Shown here: piece after piece, positions 1-5,424 of the stretch
How the letters are laid out: each line of letters begins with the position of its first letter
How positions within the stretch are numbered: the first letter of the stretch is position 1
Source: Actinomycetota bacterium
GTDB taxonomy: Bacteria > Actinomycetota > Humimicrobiia > Humimicrobiales > Humimicrobiaceae
Direction: 5' to 3'
NCBI GenBank assembly: GCA_018400395.1
Contig: JAGYMN010000075.1
Span: forward strand, 1-5,932
Length of the DNA stretch: 5,932 nucleotides
Program-made: the position numbers and the translations under genes
The notes under the pieces: model-generated
What the model was told of the DNA's origin: nothing
Database searches by the model: none
What the model saw: only the letters and a program-made list of their open reading frames with translations

Positions 1-36
1 CGTCACAAGACTCACATGTAACTTTTTTCCGCTCAT
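1..36 (-). CDS. atpC: ATP synthase epsilon subunit, N-terminal 12 codons (partial)
   Basis: Only the first 12 codons lie in the window and the gene runs off its low-coordinate edge. They read MSGKKLHVSLVT, which resembles the first beta strand of F1 epsilon subunits (a short polar start, then alternating residues leading to a V-T). Epsilon binds gamma and the c-ring in the central stalk and in many bacteria restrains ATP hydrolysis. The start is an ATG 23 bases after the atpD stop codon. An earlier in-between ATG is followed at once by TAA, so it cannot be the start. No strong Shine-Dalgarno sequence is visible before it. The call rests mostly on position, since atpC follows atpD in the canonical operon. 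The fragment alone would be too short to identify. Confidence 0.75.
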   Translation of the reverse strand, partial: MSGKKLHVSLVT

Positions 37-59
37 GATTTTACATCACTGTAATTTGC

Positions 60-1523
60 TCAGTCTTTTACCTTTTTTTCTTCTTCTTTCTGCTTCGCTT
101 TTGCCTCTTCGGCCCTCTGGTCCACATCCTCTATTCCTCCGGCCATGTAGAAAGCCTGTTCAGGAACATCGTCATATTTGCCTTCCACGATTGCCTTAAA
201 GCTCTTTATGGTGTCCTCTATTTTTACATACTTTCCTTTACGGCCGGTAAACGGTTCTGCCACTGAAAACGGCTGGGACAGGAACTTCTCGATCTTTCTT
301 GCCCTCTGTACAATGTGCCTGTCCTCTTCAGAAAGTTCGTCTATTCCCAGTATGGCTATTATGTCCTGGAGCTCCCTGTTCCTTTCCAGTATCTCCTGCA
401 CGCTCCTTGCTACATTATAATGCTCTATTCCTACATACTGGGGATTAAGTATCTGAGAGGACGATTCCAGGGGATCGACTGCAGGATAGAGGCCCTTTTC
501 AGTTATCTGCCTGGACAGCACTACTGTGGAATCAAGGTGTGAAAATGTAGTTGCAGGCGCAGGGTCAGTAAGATCGTCTGCAGGTACGTACACGGCCTGC
601 ACAGATGTTATGGATCCCTTTTTGGTAGAGGTTATCCTTTCCTGGAGCTCGCTCATCTCGCTGGCAAGCGTTGGCTGGTATCCCACTGCTGACGGCATCC
701 TTCCCAGAAGTGTCGATACCTCCTGCCCGGCCTGAACAAACCTGAATATATTGTCTATGAAAAGCAGTATGTCCATTCCTTCGAAATCCCTGAAATATTC
801 TGCCATGGTGAGTCCGGTAAGCCCGACCCTCAGCCTTGCCCCGGGAGGCTCGCTCATCTGTCCGCATACGATTACAGTCTTATCAAGCACCCCGGACCTT
901 TTCATCTCCAGGTAAAGTTCGTTCCCCTCCCTGGTCCTTTCCCCAACGCCGCAAAATACTGAAAATCCTCCATGCTTTATGGCTATGTTATGAATCAGCT
1001 CCATTATAATAACTGTTTTTCCGACCCCTGCCCCTCCAAACATGCCTATCTTGCCGCCTTTTACAAAGGGGCAGAGAAGGTCTATTACTTTCACTCCGGT
1101 CTCGAAGAGCTCCGTGGTGGGCTCAATATCCCCGATTGAGGGTGGATCACGGTGTATGGAAAGCTTCTTTTTTGTTATGAACTTACCTTCCTCATTTAAC
1201 GGCTCACCCAGGACATTGAATAATTTTCCCAGGGTTTCCCGGCCCACAGGCACCTCTATAGTCCTTCCCGTATCTATTGCTTCCATTCCCCTGCGGAGGC
1301 CGTCTGTGGGAGACATGGCAACGGCCCTTACCATATTGCCGCCTATGGACTGCTGGACCTCTGCCACTACCTTCTCCATTTTGCGGCCTTTACTTTCACT
1401 GCCCGGGCGGTAAATCTCCAGACAGTTATAGATTTCAGGGATCTTCCCGGGCTTAAATTCTACATCCATAACCGATCCCCTTATGCTTACTATCCTTCCC
1501 CGGTTTATATTTTCACCTGCCAT
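60..1523 (-). CDS. atpD: ATP synthase F1 subunit beta (catalytic)
   Basis: Catalytic subunit of the F1 head, which makes ATP from ADP and phosphate as gamma rotates (EC 7.1.2.2). Numbering here is for the longer reading from a GTG at 1538 (492 residues); subtract 5 for the preferred start. Visible are the N-terminal beta barrel (about 12-85), the Walker A loop GGAGVGKT (168-175), the catalytic glutamate in GVGERTREGN (Glu200), Walker B LLFID (258-262), the adenine-site Tyr351 in LYPAVDP, and DELSEED (400-406), which contacts gamma. I prefer the ATG at 1523 (487 residues) because the GTG lies inside the Shine-Dalgarno sequence GGGAGGTG. The spacing from GGAGG to the ATG is rather long, 14 bases, so the GTG stays possible. 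The C-terminus carries a short Lys/Glu-rich tail (about 476-492). One oddity is Gln362 where an Arg is usual (STSR). The family call is certain. Confidence 0.98.
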   Translation of the reverse strand: MAGENINRGRIVSIRGSVMDVEFKPGKIPEIYNCLEIYRPGSESKGRKMEKVVAEVQQSIGGNMVRAVAMSPTDGLRRGMEAIDTGRTIEVPVGRETLGKLFNVLGEPLNEEGKFITKKKLSIHRDPPSIGDIEPTTELFETGVKVIDLLCPFVKGGKIGMFGGAGVGKTVIIMELIHNIAIKHGGFSVFCGVGERTREGNELYLEMKRSGVLDKTVIVCGQMSEPPGARLRVGLTGLTMAEYFRDFEGMDILLFIDNIFRFVQAGQEVSTLLGRMPSAVGYQPTLASEMSELQERITSTKKGSITSVQAVYVPADDLTDPAPATTFSHLDSTVVLSRQITEKGLYPAVDPLESSSQILNPQYVGIEHYNVARSVQEILERNRELQDIIAILGIDELSEEDRHIVQRARKIEKFLSQPFSVAEPFTGRKGKYVKIEDTIKSFKAIVEGKYDDVPEQAFYMAGGIEDVDQRAEEAKAKQKEEEKKVKD

Positions 1524-1535
1524 ATTGTTTACTGC

Positions 1536-1543
1536 CACCTCCC
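1536..1543 (-). promoter_or_regulatory. Shine-Dalgarno sequence for atpD, start-deciding
   Basis: The sense strand reads GGGAGGTG, a strong match to the anti-Shine-Dalgarno sequence. It covers the upstream GTG that would otherwise open the beta reading frame, so that GTG is a poor start and the ATG at 1523 is favoured. The spacing of 14 bases from GGAGG to the ATG is longer than usual. The first half of the site can pair with the CCTC just upstream (see the hairpin at 1537-1550). Confidence 0.6.
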
Positions 1544-1550
1544 AGGAGGC
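1537..1550 (-). other. Small hairpin covering the atpD ribosome binding site
   Basis: In the atpG-atpD gap the sense strand reads G-CCTC-CTGG-GAGG-T. This can fold into four Watson-Crick pairs plus a closing G-U pair around the tetraloop CTGG. The 3' arm is the Shine-Dalgarno sequence of atpD. A ribosome finishing atpG, which stops a few bases upstream, could open it, so it might couple beta translation to gamma. The stem is short and might be chance. No U-tract follows, so it is not a terminator. Confidence 0.35.
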
Positions 1551-1555
1551 TAAAA

Positions 1556-2488
1556 TTAATTGTAACGACTTTCACTGAGCGCCTCGGACCCGGATATTAT
1601 CTCGGATATCTCTATTGTTATAAGCTGCTGCCTTGTCCTGTTGTATTTTATTTCAAGTTCCTTTATCATATCCTCTGCGTTGTCACTGGCACTCTTCATA
1701 GCTGTCACCCTGGCTCCTGTCTCACTTGCCGTCGATTCCAGAAGCGACATATATATGATAGTATATATGTATGACGGCAGCAGGGATTCCAGGACAGCTT
1801 CTGGCGATGGGTCATATAAGAATTCCGACACCAGCCTGCAAGCCCTGTCACCAAGATTTACAAGTCCTATTTTGTTCTCCAGGTCCTCTATCTCTTCCAT
1901 CTTTTCCATGAAAGGTATAGGCAGAAGCTCTATGGCCCTTGCCTTCTGCTCGGCAGGGCTGGTAAATTTTGTATAACATATAACAACTTCATCAACATCT
2001 CCGGTTATATATTCGGTTATTATCTCCTCGGCTATTGCTCTGGCATCCAGAAACCTGGGGTGGTCTGAAAGATTCTCATAAACCCTGCTTATATCATATC
2101 CCCTGTACCTGAAGTAGTTCTTCCCCTTTGTACCTATTATATCAAGCCTGTAATCCCTGCCGTCTTCTTTTATCTTACGCAAAATCCTCTCGATAAGCCT
2201 TATTATATTTGAATTATATCCCCCGCAGAGTCCGCGGTCTGCTGTTATGCCCATAACCAGAATTTTTTTTACCTGTTTGTGCGGTATAAGGAGCGGGTGC
2301 CGGACATTTGAGTAACAGGCAATGTCTGTGAGGGAATCTTCTATCTTATCTATAAAGGGCCTTGCCTCAAGGATCCTTTTCTGGTCAATCCTTATCTTTG
2401 AAGATGCTATCATCTCCATTGCCTTTGTTATCTTCCGTGTACCGCTTATCCTCTTTATCCTTTTACTTAACTCTTTTGTGCTTATCAT
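1556..2488 (-). CDS. atpG: ATP synthase F1 subunit gamma (central stalk)
   Basis: Rotor shaft of F1: its N- and C-terminal helices form a coiled coil inside the alpha3beta3 head, and its Rossmann-like middle contacts epsilon and the c-ring. The 310 residues are slightly longer than typical (E. coli has 287). Visible are the N-terminal helix with TRKITKAMEMIASSK (17-31), the DRGLCGGYN motif (84-92) opening the middle domain, and the conserved C-terminal helix with ESTASETGARVTAMKSA (251-267), SDNA (268-271) and a YNxxRQxxIT motif (282-291) followed by EI and SGSEAL. The ATG start lies 9 bases after the atpA stop codon. A TAAGG Shine-Dalgarno sequence at 2496-2500 overlaps that stop with 7-base spacing, so translation is probably coupled to alpha. 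The family call is firm. Confidence 0.97.
   Translation of the reverse strand: MISTKELSKRIKRISGTRKITKAMEMIASSKIRIDQKRILEARPFIDKIEDSLTDIACYSNVRHPLLIPHKQVKKILVMGITADRGLCGGYNSNIIRLIERILRKIKEDGRDYRLDIIGTKGKNYFRYRGYDISRVYENLSDHPRFLDARAIAEEIITEYITGDVDEVVICYTKFTSPAEQKARAIELLPIPFMEKMEEIEDLENKIGLVNLGDRACRLVSEFLYDPSPEAVLESLLPSYIYTIIYMSLLESTASETGARVTAMKSASDNAEDMIKELEIKYNRTRQQLITIEISEIISGSEALSESRYN
1747..1770. repeat. Perfect 9-bp inverted repeat inside atpG
   Basis: Arms ACATATATA and TATATATGT are exact reverse complements separated by six bases. The repeat lies inside the gamma coding sequence, over codons for the YIYTIIYM part of the C-terminal helix. It arises from a run of ATA and TAT codons. It may form a weak, AT-only hairpin in the mRNA, but it could equally be a by-product of Ile/Tyr codon choice. 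Confidence 0.6.
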
Positions 2489-2497
2489 ATTTAAGCC

Positions 2498-4015
2498 TTA
2501 TCCGTGTTTAAAGATATCAATGAAATTTTCTATGGCACCTCTTATCCTTTTATCCAGATCCTCTGTTATATCATTTTTTTCCTTTAACTGCTTTATTATG
2601 TCCGGATGACAGTTCCTCATAAAGTCCAGGTATTTTTTCTCAAAATCTGATATATCGCTAATCTCGAGGTCGTCCAGATACCCTTCTGTAAGGGCAAATA
2701 TTATAAGCACCTGCTCCTCAACGTCCATCGGTTCGTACTGATCCTGCTTTAGTATCTCTATAGTCTTTTCACCCCTGGCCAGCTGCTTCTTTGTTTCCTG
2801 TCCCAGTTCGGTACCGAATTTGGCAAAAGTCTCAAGCTCCCTGAACTGCGAAAGATCGAGCCTCAGGGTACCCGTAACCTTTTTCATTGCTTCTATCTGC
2901 GCATTTGCACCTACCCTCGATACCGATATGCTTGCATTTATGGCGGGCCTTATCCCTGCATTAAAAAGGTCTGTTTCAAGGTATATCTGGCCATCGGTTA
3001 TGGATATGGCATTTGTCGGGATATATGCAGAAATATCATTAGCTTTTGTTTCCACCACAGGCATAGCAGTCATGGAACCGCCTCCAAGTTCATCGGAGAG
3101 TTTAGCCGACCTCTCCAGGAGTCTTGAATGAAGGTAGAATATATCTCCCGGATACGCCTTCCTTCCCGGGGGCCTGCGCAGAAGAAGCGAAAGCTCCCTG
3201 TACGCTGCAGCCTGCTTGGAAAGATCGTCATAAAGTACAAGGGCATGCTGCCCTTTATACATGAAATATTCACCTATCGCGCATCCGGCATAAGGGGCTA
3301 TGTACTGTATGGATGCAGGATACTGGGCGGAAGCCGAAACTATGATTGTGTATTCCATGGCTCCGCTGCGCTTTAACCTGTCAATTATTTTTGCAACATT
3401 AGATGTCTTCTGCCCAATCGCAACGTATATGCACGTTACACCTTTATCCTTCTGGTTTAGAATAGTATCTATTAGTATTGCCGTCTTCCCGGTGCTCCTG
3501 TCCCCTATGACAAGTTCCCTCTGGCCCCTTCCTATAGGTATCATAGAGTCGATGGCTTTTATGCCTGTCTGAAGTGGCTCCTTTACCGGCTGGCGGCTTA
3601 CAATATCAGGAGCCATGTACTCAATTGGTCTGTAGACTTCGGTCTTTATGGGTTCTCCTCCGTCAAGTGGCCTTCCCAGCGGGTTAACTACTCTTCCTAT
3701 GAGTTCCTCGCCTACCGGGACTTCAAGTATCCTGCCGGTGCATTTTACAGGGTCACCTTCCTGTATTTTAGTGGATTTCCCCAATATTATGGCTCCAATC
3801 TCATGCCTGTCCAGATTCAATGCCAAACCATATATATCATCTGGAAATTCCAGCATTTCTCCAGCCATTGCCCTTGACAGACCGTATATCCTTGCAATCC
3901 CATCACCGGCCATTGTGACATAGCCTATTTCTTCAACTTCTGTCTCCTTCTTATATGACTTCAGCTGCTTTTCTAAAATGGATGCAATCTTTTCAGAATC
4001 AATCTTAAGCGCCAA
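2498..4015 (-). CDS. atpA: ATP synthase F1 subunit alpha (regulatory nucleotide-binding)
   Basis: Non-catalytic subunit of the F1 hexamer. It supplies the arginine finger to the catalytic site on beta and binds the delta/b stator at its N-terminus. The 505 residues are close to the usual size. Visible are an N-terminal stator-binding helix (about 5-22), a beta barrel (about 25-95), Walker A GDRSTGKT (171-178), Walker B with LYDD (261-264), the DDLSKQAAAYRELSLLLRRPPG segment, and SVSRVG with arginine finger Arg367. The C-terminal helical domain begins near LRLDLSQFRELE. Two motif changes stand out: Ser174 where Walker A usually has Gln, and Lys286 where PPGREAYPGD usually has Glu. The start is TTG, chosen because a GGAGGTAA sequence lies 8 bases upstream and the N-terminus aligns well. 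It overlaps the end of atpH by 11 bases. The family call is certain. Confidence 0.98.
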   Translation of the reverse strand: MALKIDSEKIASILEKQLKSYKKETEVEEIGYVTMAGDGIARIYGLSRAMAGEMLEFPDDIYGLALNLDRHEIGAIILGKSTKIQEGDPVKCTGRILEVPVGEELIGRVVNPLGRPLDGGEPIKTEVYRPIEYMAPDIVSRQPVKEPLQTGIKAIDSMIPIGRGQRELVIGDRSTGKTAILIDTILNQKDKGVTCIYVAIGQKTSNVAKIIDRLKRSGAMEYTIIVSASAQYPASIQYIAPYAGCAIGEYFMYKGQHALVLYDDLSKQAAAYRELSLLLRRPPGRKAYPGDIFYLHSRLLERSAKLSDELGGGSMTAMPVVETKANDISAYIPTNAISITDGQIYLETDLFNAGIRPAINASISVSRVGANAQIEAMKKVTGTLRLDLSQFRELETFAKFGTELGQETKKQLARGEKTIEILKQDQYEPMDVEEQVLIIFALTEGYLDDLEISDISDFEKKYLDFMRNCHPDIIKQLKEKNDITEDLDKRIRGAIENFIDIFKHG

Positions 4016-4574
4016 ATTCTTTACCTCCGAGTTCTACTGATTTTAATTTAGCCTTTATGTCTTCTAATCTTCTCTTTACACTCAGGTCCATTACCTTTTC
4101 GCCAATCTTTATTATAATCCCGCCTATTATCGAATCGTCCACCGTATTTCCTATCCTGACGTCAAAACCTGATACCCTGTCCAGATCTTTTTTTATTTTT
4201 TTAACCGTACTGCTGTCAAGTTCTATAGCACTTATAACTTCAACATATGTCTGCTTCTTATGGTCACTTACGAGACCGGTGAAGATTTCGTATATACTGT
4301 CTATTTCATTTACTGCTTCAAGGGCAACTATCATTGTCATCATAGTTTTTATTGCAGGCGTTGGGCTGTTTTTAAAAATATCCAGGATTGCGCCTATCCT
4401 TTCATTCTGGCTCTTCGATTTATCGCCCAGATAATTTTTTAGATCAAGATCAGAAGTTATCTTATCTGTTACCGTCTTCATTTCGGTCTCCAGTTTTTCG
4501 AGTACGCCAAGAGACCTGCCTATATCAACAGCAGCCCGGGCATAGTTTTTTAATTCTCTGATGTCCTTATCCAT
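4005..4574 (-). CDS. atpH: ATP synthase F1 subunit delta (stator, OSCP family)
   Basis: Delta (OSCP in mitochondria) sits on top of the alpha3beta3 head and ties it to the b-subunit stalk. The 189 residues fit the family (about 175-185). An N-terminal helical domain spans roughly 5-100 and carries an early YARAAVDIG (11-19), matching the usual YAxAL motif. The C-terminal domain has the family signature VDDSIIGGIIIKIGEKVMDLSVKRRLEDIKAKL in about 145-177, namely the IGG turn, the GEKVMD strand and the S-x-K-x-R-L helix. The ATG start is 8 bases after the atpF stop. A TAGG at that stop lies 7 bases before it and may act as a weak ribosome binding site, so coupling to atpF is likely. The C-terminal codons overlap the start of atpA. 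Confidence 0.95.
   Translation of the reverse strand: MDKDIRELKNYARAAVDIGRSLGVLEKLETEMKTVTDKITSDLDLKNYLGDKSKSQNERIGAILDIFKNSPTPAIKTMMTMIVALEAVNEIDSIYEIFTGLVSDHKKQTYVEVISAIELDSSTVKKIKKDLDRVSGFDVRIGNTVDDSIIGGIIIKIGEKVMDLSVKRRLEDIKAKLKSVELGGKEFGA
4021..4028 (-). promoter_or_regulatory. Shine-Dalgarno sequence for atpA inside atpH
   Basis: The sense strand reads GGAGGTAA, with 8 bases from GGAGG to the TTG at 4015. No ATG or GTG at suitable spacing competes, so this site decides the TTG start. The same bases encode the Gly-Gly-Lys near the C-terminus of delta, so the atpH coding sequence doubles as the initiation site for alpha. Confidence 0.85.
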
Positions 4575-4582
4575 ACCTTTAC

Positions 4583-5086
4583 CTATAATTCTTTAAGCTC
4601 TTTTAAGCTTTCTTCTATCAGCTTTTTGTGGTCTTTTGCAGAAAGTTTTTCCGATATTATTTTCTGTGAAGCAGAAATCGCAATCTCCACCATCTCGTTT
4701 TTGACCTCATTTATGGATCTTGCCTTTTCTCTCCGTATCTCTGCCTGTGCTTCCTCTATCATAGCCCTTGCCCTGTCGTGTGCCTTTTTCTCTGTTTCCT
4801 CTTTTATTTTTTTTGCCTCATTCCCGCCTTCATCTATTATCTTCCGGGACTCCGCCCTGGAATCCTCAATGGCTTCTTTCTGTTCTTCAAGGTATTTTCG
4901 TGCTTCTTTGTTTTTGCGGTCCGCATCATCCAGCTTTTCCCTTATCTCTTTTTCCCTTCTTGATATGATATTATTTATAGGTTTAAAGGCAAACTTCCAG
5001 AGCAGGACAGCCAGTATCACAAAAACTATGATCGACCAGAAAATAGTACTGGTCATCGGGTTTAATATTTGAAGTGCTTCTTCCAA
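4583..5086 (-). CDS. atpF: ATP synthase Fo subunit b (peripheral stalk)
   Basis: Membrane-anchored stator subunit, normally a dimer that connects subunit a to delta and alpha. The 167 residues match the family size. A single N-terminal membrane helix spans about 13-32 (from TSTIFW to LLWKF), followed by the typical FKPINNII hinge (34-41). The remainder is a long, highly charged helix rich in Glu, Lys, Arg and Ala up to the end, as expected for the stalk coiled coil. The start is TTG at 5086, supported by AGAGGTG (5095-5101) at good spacing. The next in-frame ATG (residue 11) has no ribosome binding site and would trim the region before the membrane helix. The gene stops with TAG, 8 bases before atpH. 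I see no second b-type (b') gene. Confidence 0.96.
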   Translation of the reverse strand: MEEALQILNPMTSTIFWSIIVFVILAVLLWKFAFKPINNIISRREKEIREKLDDADRKNKEARKYLEEQKEAIEDSRAESRKIIDEGGNEAKKIKEETEKKAHDRARAMIEEAQAEIRREKARSINEVKNEMVEIAISASQKIISEKLSAKDHKKLIEESLKELKEL

Positions 5087-5094
5087 ATTAATTA

Positions 5095-5101
5095 CACCTC
5101 T
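5095..5101 (-). promoter_or_regulatory. Shine-Dalgarno sequence for atpF (TTG start)
   Basis: The sense strand reads AGAGGTG, with 10 bases between GAGG and the TTG at 5086. No ATG or GTG stands at a better position between atpE and the membrane helix, so this site supports TTG initiation of subunit b. The rest of the 56-base atpE-atpF gap is AT-rich and shows no hairpin or terminator. Confidence 0.7.
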
Positions 5102-5142
5102 TTTAAATTAATCTTTATATATTCCTTATTACTCCGCTTATC

Positions 5143-5373
5143 TCATACAACAAATATGAGCAGGAATGCTACTACCAGAGCGTAAAGCGCTATGGCCTCT
5201 GCAAAGGCTATGCCTATAAACATCGCTGTCTGTATCTGGCCGCCTGCCTCCGGCTGCCTTGCCATACCTTCGAGTGCCTTGCCTACAAGATTACCTATTG
5301 CAAGTGCCGGTCCAATAGAACCTATGGCCATTACAAATCCTGCTGCTATCACTGCTGCTGTCTTCGAGTCCAT
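5143..5373 (-). CDS. atpE: ATP synthase Fo subunit c (c-ring proteolipid)
   Basis: The 76-residue hairpin protein that forms the rotating c-ring. The first membrane helix (about 5-33) carries the glycine-rich segment GSIGPALAIG. The polar loop is ARQPEA (38-43), with the conserved Arg-Gln-Pro that meets gamma and epsilon. The second helix (about 48-76) carries the ion-binding carboxylate Glu59 in AFAEAIALYALV. Known Na+ c subunits (Ilyobacter type) use a Gln in helix 1 and a Ser right after the Glu. Here these positions are Ile26 and Ala60, so proton coupling is more likely (inference). Two glycines of the usual GxGxGxG packing motif are replaced by Ala23 and Ala25. The ATG start has an AGGAGG sequence 7 bases upstream, the best ribosome binding site in the window. 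Confidence 0.97.
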   Translation of the reverse strand: MDSKTAAVIAAGFVMAIGSIGPALAIGNLVGKALEGMARQPEAGGQIQTAMFIGIAFAEAIALYALVVAFLLIFVV

Positions 5374-5380
5374 AAAAAAT

Positions 5381-5386
5381 CCTCCT
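5381..5386 (-). promoter_or_regulatory. Strong Shine-Dalgarno sequence for atpE
   Basis: The sense strand reads AGGAGG, followed by ATTTTTT and the ATG. The match is full and the 7-base AT-rich spacing is ideal. It is the strongest initiation site in the window, which agrees with the need for far more c than other subunits per enzyme. It falls next to the second copy of a short direct repeat (5383-5395). Confidence 0.85.
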
Positions 5387-5424
5387 GTACATCAAAAATT
5401 ATATTTTATTATCCTGTATATCAA
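5383..5424. repeat. 13-base direct repeat, 12 of 13 identical, between atpB and atpE
   Basis: On the sense strand TTGATATACAGGA (5412-5424, covering the atpB stop codon) recurs as TTGATGTACAGGA (5383-5395, running into the atpE ribosome binding site), with one mismatch. The copies start 29 bases apart and the stretch between is almost pure A/T. It may be a remnant of a local duplication or a binding site pair. Nothing shows a function. Confidence 0.55.

Noticed and set aside
565..867. A 100-residue minus-strand open frame inside atpD
   Set aside because: It lies in another frame of the beta gene, its product resembles no family I know, and beta is intact through the region.
1042..1413. A 123-codon plus-strand open frame opposite atpD, and similar ones opposite atpA and atpH
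   Set aside because: They are antisense shadows of conserved genes, with no recognisable domain or initiation signal.
4626..5072. A 148-codon plus-strand open frame opposite atpF
   Set aside because: It is the antisense of a Glu/Lys/Ala-rich coiled coil, which naturally gives a long stop-poor frame rich in Ser and Phe. It has no convincing ribosome binding site.
5087..5142. Possible terminator or small gene in the atpE-atpF gap
   Set aside because: The gap is AT-rich with no GC-rich stem plus U-tract, and too short for a credible gene.
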